DNA of 52,565 nt. Origin: Thermogemmatispora onikobensis (GTDB lineage Bacteria > Chloroflexota > Ktedonobacteria > Ktedonobacterales > Ktedonobacteraceae). The stretch covers positions 1 to 52,565 of the forward strand of contig NZ_BDGT01000038.1 of assembly GCF_001748285.1 (NCBI RefSeq), read 5' to 3'. The position numbers and the translations under genes are program-made. Below are positions 18,644 to 26,401 of this stretch, one piece after another (the stretch's first letter is position 1; each line of letters begins with the position of its first letter). Under the pieces are notes generated by a model, which was not told the DNA's origin, ran no database searches, and was given only the letters and a program-made list of their open reading frames with translations.

Positions 18644-19492
18644 TTGAACCCGAGCCATCTTCGGCGAGAAGCGGAGGTTCTCCCTCTGCGTCAGCCCCCG
18701 CGCAGCGATGACGAACTGGCGAGTGCGAATCACGAGGAAGATGACGCCTTTTGGAAGGAGGCGCGTCCCACCAGCGTTGTGCGTCGCTATCAGGCCCTGG
18801 TCGATGTAAAGACTGAGGTTGGCCGGGCCCGCGCCGATGCCCTACCGGAGAGCAGCCTCGTCAGCGCACGGCGTGGCACTGCTCAACGCCAAAGCGAGAT
18901 GAGGACACCCGGACCTGCGCGTCGCCGGGCCAGCGAGCGTCAGCCTGCACCAGGCCCGACAGCCGCTCCATCGGAACGGGCCCGCGAGCGGCGCACTGAG
19001 GAGCCATTGCGGCCAGCACTGCCATCCCAGAAGACCGCCAGGCGCTATCACTGGCTCATGTGGCTGGGCCTCTTCTGGCTCACGATGGTCGTTGGCTGGG
19101 TCGTTCTGAGCGCCCTGGCCGGCTGGTGGCAGACTACGCTCGACGACTGGCGCTATGGGCGTCCACGCACCTTTCAGGTCGATGCTGTGGTGGGACATGG
19201 CGATTCCTCTGCGAACCCAAGCCATTTTATCGCCTTGAATCTCAATCGCCACGTGGAGATTATCGAATTTCCTGGCGGCGATGCTACCAAGGCTCGCATC
19301 TACGTGGGGCCAGTGCTGGTCGGGCCTGGGCAGGATCTGGCACCGGTGACGCTCAGCTTCCAGGACGTCAACGGCGATGGCAGGCCCGATATGGTTGTGA
19401 CCATCGAGGACAGCCACTTTTTCTTTATCAACGAAAATGGTTCCTTCCGCCCCGCTCGCCCTGGTGAGCCGCTCAGGTTCACCTCCCCCTGA
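18644..19492 (+). CDS. Single-pass membrane protein with FG-GAP-like extracellular domain
   Basis: 282 residues. A long charged, Arg/Pro-rich cytoplasmic region (1-134) precedes one transmembrane helix (about 137-162). The outside domain of about 115 residues ends in a calcium-binding-like loop DVNGDGRPD (about 240-248) followed by FFFINENGSF, typical of FG-GAP/VCBS repeats. Translation seems to begin at TTG 18644, with GGTGA a few bases upstream; no nearby ATG fits better. It follows an active membrane kinase and has a disordered basic cytoplasmic tail rich in Ser/Thr, so it could be a substrate of that kinase (inference). Its precise role is unknown. Confidence 0.72.
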   Translation: MNPSHLRREAEVLPLRQPPRSDDELASANHEEDDAFWKEARPTSVVRRYQALVDVKTEVGRARADALPESSLVSARRGTAQRQSEMRTPGPARRRASERQPAPGPTAAPSERARERRTEEPLRPALPSQKTARRYHWLMWLGLFWLTMVVGWVVLSALAGWWQTTLDDWRYGRPRTFQVDAVVGHGDSSANPSHFIALNLNRHVEIIEFPGGDATKARIYVGPVLVGPGQDLAPVTLSFQDVNGDGRPDMVVTIEDSHFFFINENGSFRPARPGEPLRFTSP

Positions 19493-19691
19493 TACGAGAG
19501 CGCTTCCTCGTCCCCAGCCCCAGGGCAGCAGGGTCCACAACCACCCTCTCATCGGGAGAGAGCTGGCCAGGGCCAGCACCTCTCCCCGGCCAGGAAGGCC
19601 ACAACCGACTGGCTGGCGCTGCTTTGCACCCTGGCTGGCCTGCCCCCTTTGCGGAAGAGAGCAAAACAGAGCAGAGCAGACGCGGTCAGAC

Positions 19692-19958
19692 TCAGCTGTC
19701 GCGCTCCGATTGCGCAGCTGCCCCCACGGTTTGCAGCGCCGGCGACTGCTGACGCAGCTGACCTGAAAGCTGAAACTCGGGCACAACACTGACTTCCGCG
19801 GCAGCTGGGAGGGAATAGGCGCGCCCTTCAGTCCCTTCTTTAGTGGACGGTTCTGGGCGTAATGCGAGAACAGCGAAAACGATTATCCATGCAATGAGTA
19901 GTATCAGAAGTGTCCAATATATAATAGTTTGGCTTAGCAGAATAGCGAGACCGCTCAT
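19692..19958 (-). CDS. Small membrane protein of unknown function
   Basis: 88 residues when started at ATG 19958, which has AAGGGA 7 bases upstream; a GTG six bases earlier lies too close to that site. One strong transmembrane helix (about residues 8-32) is followed by a polar tail with Pro, Glu and Gln. I recognise no family. Coding is supported by the ribosome site, the clean hydrophobic helix and isolation in an otherwise gene-poor stretch. Confidence 0.5.
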   Translation of the reverse strand: MSGLAILLSQTIIYWTLLILLIAWIIVFAVLALRPEPSTKEGTEGRAYSLPAAAEVSVVPEFQLSGQLRQQSPALQTVGAAAQSERDS

Positions 19959-20547
19959 GGGCACATCCCTTAGAAGTTTAGATACGCCGACATTCTCGTA
20001 GACGATAACCAGACGACAGTTTAACGATGGCTAGACCAAGGTACCGCCGTAGTTGTTGGCTGCAGGCTGCGAGGATCTTACAAGGACAGAGACAGGCTGG
20101 CCTCGCTCTGTCGAGCGTGATGCCTTCTTCTCCCTTCTGGCTGATAACCTCTAGAGAAGCAACCGACCGTACAGACTCCCCAAGGTTTACAAACGTATCC
20201 TGCTCTAAAAAGTTACGTTGGAGGAAAGGATTTTTCTCCCCTCGATCTCTGGCGAGGTTAGCGGGCGGCATCCGCCCCATGCTCCTGGCAAAAGGGAACT
20301 TGACCTGCGTAGACAGCCGTGGCCTGGCTGGCCTCAGCATCTACTCACCTGGCAAGCAAGCTGGCTCTCTCTAGTAAGATAGCCCTGGAGAAAAGCGCAG
20401 CTTTGCCGGGCAGGCGCTCAATCCAACCCGATCGAGTCTCCCTCCCCTGCTTGTCTTCCCATCGGGAGAGGAGCATAATAGAAGCGGACGATTCCGGTGG
20501 AAGATCGCTTGAGCCAGCGCTAGCTGAGCCTGGTAAGGAGAGAGTGC
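19959..20547. other. Gene-free stretch before the AI-2E transporter gene
   Basis: About 590 bases. Rightward and leftward frames here look non-coding in composition. I see no convincing promoter pair, terminator or structured RNA, only the AAGGAGAG ribosome site of the transporter gene at its right end. Confidence 0.4.
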
Positions 20548-21918
20548 ATGGAGCGTGTCAACTGGCAACGTGTTCGTGATGTCCTCATTAGCATTGTTTG
20601 CATCTGTATTCTGGGCTGGTTAGGGTGGAGCATTTCCGGTCTCTTTTTGCATGCGCTGGTGCTGCTCCTGCTGGCTATGGCCATAGCTTTTCTGGTCTCG
20701 CCCCTTGTCGACAGGCTCCAGCGTTTTGGCCTGCCGCGCTCGCTAGCCACACTGCTCGTCTACGCGGTGGTCCTGGTGGTAGTTGGGAGCCTCTTCTACG
20801 CCTTACTCTTTGCCCTCATTCGTCAGGCCCAGACCTTCTCGGTGACCATCCAGAATTATGCCTATCAGCTTCCTGAGCTTTCGGCAAAGCTGCAAAAATT
20901 CCTTGTTGACCAGGGCATTCCGCAAGAGAAGATCGACAGCGTCTTGACGCAGATCGAGGTGCAGGCGACCGACTTCGCGCGTTCGCTCGTCAACAACATT
21001 GTCGGCTTTCTCTTCACCCTCACCGATCTCATCGTCAATGTCGTTCTGGTGACTGTCCTCAGCTTCTACCTGACCCTGGATGGCAAGCGAATCCGCGACA
21101 GCCTTTTCAAGGTAATGCCGAGGCGCTCGCTCCCTCACTTTCTCCTCTTCGAAGATGCTCTCAACCGCGTCGTCGGCAACTATATTCGCGGTCAGTTAAC
21201 ACTGGCAGTCATCATTGGAGTCCTGGCGGGTCTGGGTTGCGCCACCCCCTGGCTGGGACTCAGAGACTACGCCTTGATTGTGGGGGCCCTGGCCTTTCTC
21301 TTTGAGACCATTCCTATGGTAGGCCCGGCCCTGGCCTCATTGCCGGCGGTGGCCATCTCCCTGCTCTTGCCCGAGCCGTTTCCGCGCACCTTTGTGGTCA
21401 TCGGCTACTTCGTGATCATTCAAATTGTCGAAAGCAATGTGCTGGGTCCGCGCATCGTGGGGCATGCTGTGGGGCTGCATCCAGTGGCCTCGATCCTGGC
21501 CTTGATCATCGGAGCCCAGCTCTTCGGAGCCTTTGGCGCCCTGATCGCCACCCCGATTGTTGCCGCCGCCTGGGTGGTGGTAACCAGCATCTACCGCTCC
21601 CTGGTGAAAGGGGAGAGCGCCGAGCAGATCTTGACCTCGCGTCGTCAGCCGTGGGTCTTACGCCGGCGTCGCACTCAGCAGCAGCCGGGCCTGACCGGTG
21701 AAGCCAGGGCCGCTCAAGGTCTGCCGGTGACAAGCGAGGAGATACTTGAGCGAGGGATGAACCGTGTCAGCGCCGCTCCGGCTATCAAGAAGGGGATCGA
21801 TCTGGAGGAGAAGATCGAGCAGCTCGACCTTCTGCGCCCCTTTCCCGAGCCGCAAGAACAGCGCCACACGGTTGTTCAGGGTGAGCAACAGGAGCAGGAT
21901 GAACCCGTCGAACGCTAA
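20548..21918 (+). CDS. AI-2E family transporter (PerM/YdiK-type)
   Basis: 456 residues. Family layout: two N-terminal helices (about 11-50), a third (about 67-92), a soluble alpha region (about 95-150), then five helices with the family-typical segments LTLAVIIGVLAGLG, FLFETIPMVGPALASLPA and LGPRIVGHAVGLHP (about 205-350). The C-terminal 100 residues are hydrophilic and charged. Members are named for autoinducer-2 export, but many act as Na+/H+ antiporters or have unknown substrates, so the name should not be read as function. The start ATG follows AAGGAGAG. The gene is convergent with the two TrkA-type genes, with 19 bases between. Confidence 0.9.
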   Translation: MERVNWQRVRDVLISIVCICILGWLGWSISGLFLHALVLLLLAMAIAFLVSPLVDRLQRFGLPRSLATLLVYAVVLVVVGSLFYALLFALIRQAQTFSVTIQNYAYQLPELSAKLQKFLVDQGIPQEKIDSVLTQIEVQATDFARSLVNNIVGFLFTLTDLIVNVVLVTVLSFYLTLDGKRIRDSLFKVMPRRSLPHFLLFEDALNRVVGNYIRGQLTLAVIIGVLAGLGCATPWLGLRDYALIVGALAFLFETIPMVGPALASLPAVAISLLLPEPFPRTFVVIGYFVIIQIVESNVLGPRIVGHAVGLHPVASILALIIGAQLFGAFGALIATPIVAAAWVVVTSIYRSLVKGESAEQILTSRRQPWVLRRRRTQQQPGLTGEARAAQGLPVTSEEILERGMNRVSAAPAIKKGIDLEEKIEQLDLLRPFPEPQEQRHTVVQGEQQEQDEPVER

Positions 21919-21937
21919 GGAGGGCAAGCGGCCAGCT

Positions 21938-22600
21938 TTAGCCTAGTGCCCCAAAAGCTTTGCGAATGGCGTCCTCGCCTTCTGGACTCACCAGTGCGAA
22001 GATCTCGTCATCTTCCTCGATCACGGTGTCGGCGTTGGGGATAATGGGCTGGTTATTCCGCACGATCAGGGCCAGGTTGCTATTGCGCGGCAGGTTGATC
22101 TCGCGTAGGGTCTTGCCGATCGTGGGCGACTCCGCGGGAATGCGCAGTTCGACGAAGTCAAGGCCCGCCCTGCGTAGCTTCATGAGCGGCACAAAGCGTG
22201 TTGTTGGTATCTCCGCCTCGATGAGCGAGAGAATCGCCTTGGTTGGGCTGACAGTGATATCGATGCCAAGCTTCTGAAAGATCTTTTCGTGTTTCGGGTT
22301 GTTGAGCCGGGCGATGGTGCGATTAACGTTGAAGCGTCGCTTGGCCATCTGGCAGATGACCAGGTTGTCGTCGTCTTCACCGGTGACGGCGATGACCACA
22401 TCGGCGCGCTTGACACCGGCATCTTCCATAACGCGCGCTTCGCAGGCGTCGCCACGCACGACGGCTTCCCCCAGCTCTTCGCTCAGCGCCTGATAGCGCG
22501 CGGCATCCTTCTCAAGGAGCAAGACCTCGTGTCCCTGGTTCAGGAGCGTTTTGGTGAGGTAGTAGCCGATGTCGCCACCGCCTCCAATGATGATATACAT
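21938..22600 (-). CDS. TrkA/KtrA-type potassium channel regulator (RCK-N plus RCK-C)
   Basis: 220 residues, full length for the family. The N-terminal Rossmann fold (GGGGDIG, about 6-12; acidic ligand in LLLEKD) binds NAD(H) or ATP. The RCK-C domain (about 140-218) contains the typical PAESPTIGKTLREINLP segment. Such proteins gate Trk/Ktr K+ uptake channels from the cytoplasmic side. The gene starts 11 bases after the stop of a second TrkA-type gene, so the two are co-transcribed. No channel subunit gene is in the window. Confidence 0.9.
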   Translation of the reverse strand: MYIIIGGGGDIGYYLTKTLLNQGHEVLLLEKDAARYQALSEELGEAVVRGDACEARVMEDAGVKRADVVIAVTGEDDDNLVICQMAKRRFNVNRTIARLNNPKHEKIFQKLGIDITVSPTKAILSLIEAEIPTTRFVPLMKLRRAGLDFVELRIPAESPTIGKTLREINLPRNSNLALIVRNNQPIIPNADTVIEEDDEIFALVSPEGEDAIRKAFGALG

Positions 22601-22611
22601 AGAGCTATCCT

Positions 22612-23052
22612 CTATTGTTTCTCGTCTTGTTGCGCTGCTTTTGCTGCTGCAGGCTCACCGAGGAGTGCCTCAGCCAGCATCTGCGCCCCTATCGTCGTAG
22701 GACAGAAGGTCTCCAGTCCCAGCTCGTGATAGGTGCGCTCCCGAATCGGGTCGTAAATACGGCAGACGACCTTTTTGACGTGGAAGATTTCCTTGGCGAT
22801 CTGGCTCGCCATGATGTTGCGATTATCGCCATTCGTGACCGCCGCGAAGGCGTCGGCTTCCTTGATACCGGCGCGGATCAGGATGTCCTCATCGACCCCA
22901 TTGCCCAGGATGGTCTCGCCCTTGAAGTCGGGGTCAAGACGCTGGAAGGCTTCGCTGCTATAGTCGATGACCGAGACCTGGTGACCCGCGCGATCCATCA
23001 TATTGGCCAGCGTTGCGCCAACGCGGCCACAACCGAGGATCACTATTTTCAC
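22612..23052 (-). CDS. TrkA-N (RCK-N) domain protein, short form
   Basis: 146 residues comprising one Rossmann RCK-N domain (GCGRVGATLA, about 7-16; VIDYS with the ribose-binding Asp at about 30) and a short Ala/Gln/Glu tail. The RCK-C domain is missing, unlike in its partner encoded directly downstream. The start has AGGAGG about 10 bases upstream. Together the pair could form a hetero-oligomeric gating ring, with only one partner sensing a ligand through RCK-C (inference). Confidence 0.88.
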   Translation of the reverse strand: MKIVILGCGRVGATLANMMDRAGHQVSVIDYSSEAFQRLDPDFKGETILGNGVDEDILIRAGIKEADAFAAVTNGDNRNIMASQIAKEIFHVKKVVCRIYDPIRERTYHELGLETFCPTTIGAQMLAEALLGEPAAAKAAQQDEKQ

Positions 23053-23277
23053 CTGTTGCCTCCTGATCTGCGGTGAGGGCTGGCGTCCCTCCCGCCAGTA
23101 GTACCAGCCTTGACTTGCTGACTGACCGATGCCTTACCTCTCCGCTTGTGGACAGGTGTGCATAGTGGGGAAACCCACCAGACGATATTATATCATTGCT
23201 GTGCCAGTTCGCACGCTCTCCCTGACCGGGCCTCCTCGTGCCTGTCCATCGGCCACCTTTCAGGGCAGGTGTCTCTC

Positions 23278-23305
23278 TTGTCGAAAAGGCTGGGCATGAT
23301 ACAAT
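23278..23305 (+). promoter_or_regulatory. Promoter of the FemAB-family gene, predicted leaderless
   Basis: TTGTCG (23278-23283), 16 bases, then TACAAT (23300-23305) with an extended -10 TG one base upstream. The implied start point (about 23312) is next to the ATG at 23313. Confidence 0.55.
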
Positions 23306-23312
23306 AAGGCCC

Positions 23313-24359
23313 ATGAAGCAAGGCTATATCTTGAAGACGATTGGCGAGCGCCGGGTCTGGGATAGCTTTCTAGAGCATCACGATGGCCATCTGCTGCAGA
23401 GCTGGGGCTGGGGTGAGCTAAAGGCCGAGGCGGGTTGGCGACCGCTGCGCCTGGCGCTCTGCGAGCGGGCGACGGGGCGCATGGTGGCCGCCGCTCAGGT
23501 CCTCTGCCGCGGCGCGCCCCAGGTGCCATACTGGTGTGGTCATCTGGCTTACGTTCCTCGCGGTCCAGTGCTCGACTGGTCTCATGAGGAAAGCTGCTCT
23601 GCTTTCTGGACGGCCCTCCACCGCCTGCTCCGCCGGCGTGGAGCCTTAGCCCTGCGCCTGGAGCCACCGCTCCAGGCCGGTACCGAACTGGGAGAGACGG
23701 TGACCCGTCGCCTGCTGACTTGCAACTTCCGTCCTGTGCGCACCATCCAGCCTCTGCGCACCATCATGGTTGATCTCCATGCCGATGAGGAGACGCTCCT
23801 GGCGCGGATGAAGGAGAAATGGCGCTATAATCTGCGCCTGGCTGCCCGACGGGGTGTCAGGGTACGTGAGGCGCAGACCCTTGAAGATGTGCGCGCCTGG
23901 TACGAGCTATTGAAAGTTACAGCGGCGCGCGATGGCTTTGGCATCCATCATTACGAGTACTATGAGCACGCCTGGCTGATTCTCGCTCCTCGCAACCAGC
24001 TCGATTTGCTCCTGGCCGAGTATGAAGGGCGGCTCTTAGCGGGGATCTTCGTGGGACGGATGGGACGCGAAGCCGTCTATCTCTATGGGGCCTCCAGCAA
24101 CGAGCTGCGCCAGCTGATGCCCAATTATTTGCTCCAGTGGGAAGCAATGCGCCGCGCGCGCGCCGCTGGGGCTCTCCGCTACGATCTATGGGGGATTCCT
24201 GAAACGGAAGACGAACATGAGCCGCTGGCGGGGGTTTACCGCTTCAAGCGCGGCTGGGGTGGCCAGCTAGTCCGCTTCATCGGCGGCTACGAGTATGTAT
24301 ATCGTCCACTCAGTATGAACCTGGCGCGGCGCCTGCTTGGCGAGCGTCTTGCTCTCTAG
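23313..24359 (+). CDS. FemAB-family peptidyltransferase (lipid II bridge-type)
   Basis: 348 residues with the twin GNAT-like fold of Fem/MurM proteins. Recognisable are the LLQSWGWGELK opening (about 24-34), a MKEKWRYNLRLAARRGV segment (about 167-183) typical of the second half, and YDLWGIP...GVYRFKRGWGG (about 289-318). Relatives add amino acids from aminoacyl-tRNA to lipid II or peptidoglycan. The bacterial host here may use it for a different aminoacyl transfer. The start is chosen at 23313; an in-frame earlier start would overlap the promoter. No Shine-Dalgarno is convincing, which fits leaderless translation. It is divergent from the TrkA-type pair. Confidence 0.82.
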   Translation: MKQGYILKTIGERRVWDSFLEHHDGHLLQSWGWGELKAEAGWRPLRLALCERATGRMVAAAQVLCRGAPQVPYWCGHLAYVPRGPVLDWSHEESCSAFWTALHRLLRRRGALALRLEPPLQAGTELGETVTRRLLTCNFRPVRTIQPLRTIMVDLHADEETLLARMKEKWRYNLRLAARRGVRVREAQTLEDVRAWYELLKVTAARDGFGIHHYEYYEHAWLILAPRNQLDLLLAEYEGRLLAGIFVGRMGREAVYLYGASSNELRQLMPNYLLQWEAMRRARAAGALRYDLWGIPETEDEHEPLAGVYRFKRGWGGQLVRFIGGYEYVYRPLSMNLARRLLGERLAL

Positions 24360-24694
24360 GGAGGCGCTCGCCCCCTCCCCACGCACCTACTTACACACCT
24401 GTACTGCTTCCTCCGCTCTCTCGCTGTGCTCGCCTCACTTTGCCCTCTCGGAGCTGTCACCTTCAGGCCGGCTGATCCGTGTCTCTGGAGGGAAGAGCCA
24501 GGTAGAGAGAACAGGCTCTTTGTGATTGGGCTGCCAGTGGGTATATAACATACGTTCTCTCGCTCTGGATATCTTCCCCCTCAAGAGATGCAAGTCGTTT
24601 GCGAGCCGTATGAAGGTCAACAGCAGGCTCATTTTCCGAGTGGCCTGCTTTGCTCTGTTGCCCTGCGCGGGCAGGGTAGTACTAAGGAGGCGCC
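24360..24694. other. Intergenic region before the small PLDc_N gene
   Basis: 335 bases without a convincing gene. It contains the promoter candidate at 24520-24549 and, directly before the ribosome-binding site, a perfect 6-bp hairpin CCCTGC/GCAGGG at 24661-24676 that could influence translation initiation. Confidence 0.4.
24520..24549 (+). promoter_or_regulatory. Candidate promoter
   Basis: TTGTGA (24520-24525) followed by TATATA (24542-24547, spacer 16) or TATAAC (24544-24549, spacer 18). It would start transcription of the small membrane protein gene. Confidence 0.5.
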
Positions 24695-24937
24695 ATGTCC
24701 GGTGAGCGTGGATGTTTATTCAATTCGCTGCTCTTTCTCATAATCGTCTTTGTGCCGATTGTCGGGCACATTATTGAGACGTTCATGATTCTAGAGGATG
24801 ATCATTCAGCTGCGGGCAAGCTCCTCTGGCTGGCAGTCATCTGGCTCATCCCCTTCCTTGGGCCATTGCTCTACCTGCTCTTTGGCCAGAGGCGTCATCA
24901 TGTTGCCTTGGGCCAGCCAAGTTATGGGACGCGCTAA
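24695..24937 (+). CDS. Small membrane protein with PLDc_N-type domain
   Basis: 80 residues with two transmembrane helices (about 9-32 and 41-64). The second ends in the family motif WLIPFLGPLLYLLFG, as in the N-terminal membrane domain of cardiolipin synthase/phospholipase D proteins. No catalytic HKD domain follows, so it is a free-standing membrane unit of unknown job. A strong AAGGAGG site precedes the ATG. Its stop codon overlaps the stop of the convergent acetyltransferase gene. Confidence 0.82.
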   Translation: MSGERGCLFNSLLFLIIVFVPIVGHIIETFMILEDDHSAAGKLLWLAVIWLIPFLGPLLYLLFGQRRHHVALGQPSYGTR

Positions 24938-25584
24938 GACCGGGAAAGGGATGAAGGCGCAGTAGTCCGGGCTTCGCGCAGCATGGCCCACAGGCGCAAG
25001 CCCTGGCTGTGGGGAATGGGCGTCTCGCTGGCCACGCGAAAGCCATGCTTTTCGTAAAAGCCGACGTTGCGCGGATTCTGGGTTTCCAGGTAGCAAGGGA
25101 GATGGCGAGCGTCGGCCTGCTGGAAGACGACTTCCAGCAAAGCGCTGCCGATTCCCTGGCCCTGGTAAGGGGGATCAACGCCCAAGGCCCAGAGGTACCA
25201 GTGTGGCCCATGAGTGTGGAGCGCATGCTGGCGGGCGGCATAGCGCTCGGCCAGGCCGATCCGCCAAAGACTACCCAGGCCGAGGCGCAGAGGAGGAAAG
25301 CGCAGGCCGATGCTCAGCAGGCGCTCCAGCGTTGGGGTCGTCTCTCCCGGTGGCAGCCAGCAAGCGATCCCTTCCAGGCCAGAAGTGGTGTAGACCTGGC
25401 CGTAGCGCAGACAATACTGCACCGTCATGGTAAACAGGCCGGGCAAGACAACGGCCCGTCGCTTCTCCTCGGGAAGCACAAAGACCATCAGTGGATCGCG
25501 TTGGAAAGCCCGGGCCAAAACCTGGCAGGCCTCGGCTGCCTTCTCCGCTGGTAACAACATGGGTTCAGACCTTGACTGATTCAT
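24934..25584 (-). CDS. GNAT family N-acetyltransferase
   Basis: 216 residues from ATG 25584, chosen because AAAGGAAGG lies just upstream; a longer start at 25620 adds 12 charged residues. The acetyl-CoA motif appears as GVDPPYQGQGIGSALL (Q/RxxGxG/A, about 140-155). NVGFYEKHGF and the C-terminal strand follow, typical of GNAT enzymes that acetylate small amines or antibiotics. The substrate is unknown. It is convergent with and overlaps by 4 bases the small PLDc_N gene, and is divergent from the methionine cluster. Confidence 0.88.
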   Translation of the reverse strand: MNQSRSEPMLLPAEKAAEACQVLARAFQRDPLMVFVLPEEKRRAVVLPGLFTMTVQYCLRYGQVYTTSGLEGIACWLPPGETTPTLERLLSIGLRFPPLRLGLGSLWRIGLAERYAARQHALHTHGPHWYLWALGVDPPYQGQGIGSALLEVVFQQADARHLPCYLETQNPRNVGFYEKHGFRVASETPIPHSQGLRLWAMLREARTTAPSSLSRS

Positions 25585-25716
25585 AGCCTTCCTTTCGTCC
25601 TTCTCTTCTTGTTCAGGCAACCTGCCCTACTTCACACCTCTCTGGCCAGCGGGCGAGCGACCTGGAGTGGTCATGAGGCCAGCCAGGCCACGTCGCAGCC
25701 ATCGCCACGCTGACCC

Positions 25717-25745
25717 TTGACAGCGCCAGCCATCTCCGCTATACT
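25717..25745 (+). promoter_or_regulatory. Near-consensus promoter of the methionine cluster
   Basis: Perfect TTGACA (25717-25722), 17 bases, TATACT (25740-25745). Predicted start near 25752, about 40 bases before the SAM riboswitch. A second TATAAT sits at 25756-25761. Confidence 0.8.
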
Positions 25746-25793
25746 AACTAACAACTATAATGTACCCGAACAATTGAACCGACGCGGTTAGCG

Positions 25794-25952
25794 CTCTCAT
25801 CAAGACGGGTGGAGGGAGACGGCCCTGTGAAGCCCGGCAACCCGCCAGCAGAGCTGCTGGCAAGGTGCCAATTCCGGCGGAACACCGTTCCGCAAGATGA
25901 GGGGAACCTGGCAATGATGCTAAAGACCCCTTTTCACAAAAAGGGGTTTTTT
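25794..25952 (+). ncRNA. SAM-I (S-box) riboswitch with expression platform
   Basis: Recognised from the conserved core GGTGGAGGGA, GGCCCTGTGAAGCCCGGCAACC and a following GGTGCCAATTCC segment. The P1 helix is visible: CTCATC at 25796-25801 with GATGAG at 25896-25901. The 3' strand of P1 continues into GGGG (25901-25904), which can pair with CCCC (25927-25930) of the terminator. This gives mutually exclusive antiterminator and terminator states: SAM bound means P1 forms and the terminator stops transcription. It is an OFF switch ahead of a second switch (T-box) and metX. Confidence 0.93.
25925..25952 (+). terminator. Intrinsic terminator of the SAM riboswitch
   Basis: Perfect CCCCTTTT (25927-25934) / AAAAGGGG (25939-25946) stem, 4-base loop, followed by six T (25947-25952). 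Confidence 0.93.
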
Positions 25953-26014
25953 CTTGCCCCGCGTACCGGTACCGGGCGGGTACGAGTGTGCTCACCAGTC
26001 GTCTAGCGGTCAAT

Positions 26015-26372
26015 CGAATCGAGAATGACGTTGACGAGGACGAGTAGACGTCGTGTGCGGCTACAGAGAGTCGGTGGCGCTGAGATGCCGGCGCTGCGGC
26101 GGCGTTGAAAATGCCCTCCGAGTTGCAGGTTGAAGGCCCGCGTTGGCGGGCGAGTAGACTGTGCCGGGTGGCTCCGTTACAGGCTGCAGTGTTGCGAGCA
26201 ACAAGATAGGTCCCAGGCAAGGCAAGGCTTCTGCTGGAGAGGAGAGCCGCGGTCGAGCCTGGGGCGACGTGACTCGGCAACACTCCAAGGCCAGCGTCGT
26301 GAGGCGCTGGCAAAACAGGGTGGTACCGCGAAGAGACTGTCCCTCGCCCCTGGGTAGGGTGAGGGTTTTTTT
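26015..26372 (+). ncRNA. T-box leader, predicted specific for tRNA-Met
   Basis: Stem I shows the GA motif GACGAGGACGAGTAG (about 26033-26047) and the AG-bulge region ACAGAGAGTCGG (about 26063). The specifier loop GAAAATGCCCTCCGAG puts the codon AUG at 26111-26113. A CCGTTA element follows at 26174-26179. The T-box sequence AGGGTGGTACCGCG is at 26317-26330. Its bulge UGGU would pair with an ACCA tRNA end, which fits tRNA-Met with discriminator A. AGGG (26317-26320) can pair with CCCT (26341-26344), which is also the 5' arm of the terminator, so the two structures exclude each other. Uncharged tRNA-Met should permit readthrough to metX. Confidence 0.92.
26341..26372 (+). terminator. Intrinsic terminator of the T-box leader
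   Basis: CCCTCGCCC (26341-26349) pairs with GGGTGAGGG (26357-26365, one G-U), 7-base loop, then seven T (26366-26372). Confidence 0.92.
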
Positions 26373-26401
26373 GTTCCCTTTTTGTTGCAAGGAGTGTGCA
26401 C

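Noticed and set aside
20027-20374. Plus-strand frame of 115 codons in the gene-poor region
   Set aside because: Composition is not protein-like, no ribosome site, no hydrophobic or domain pattern.
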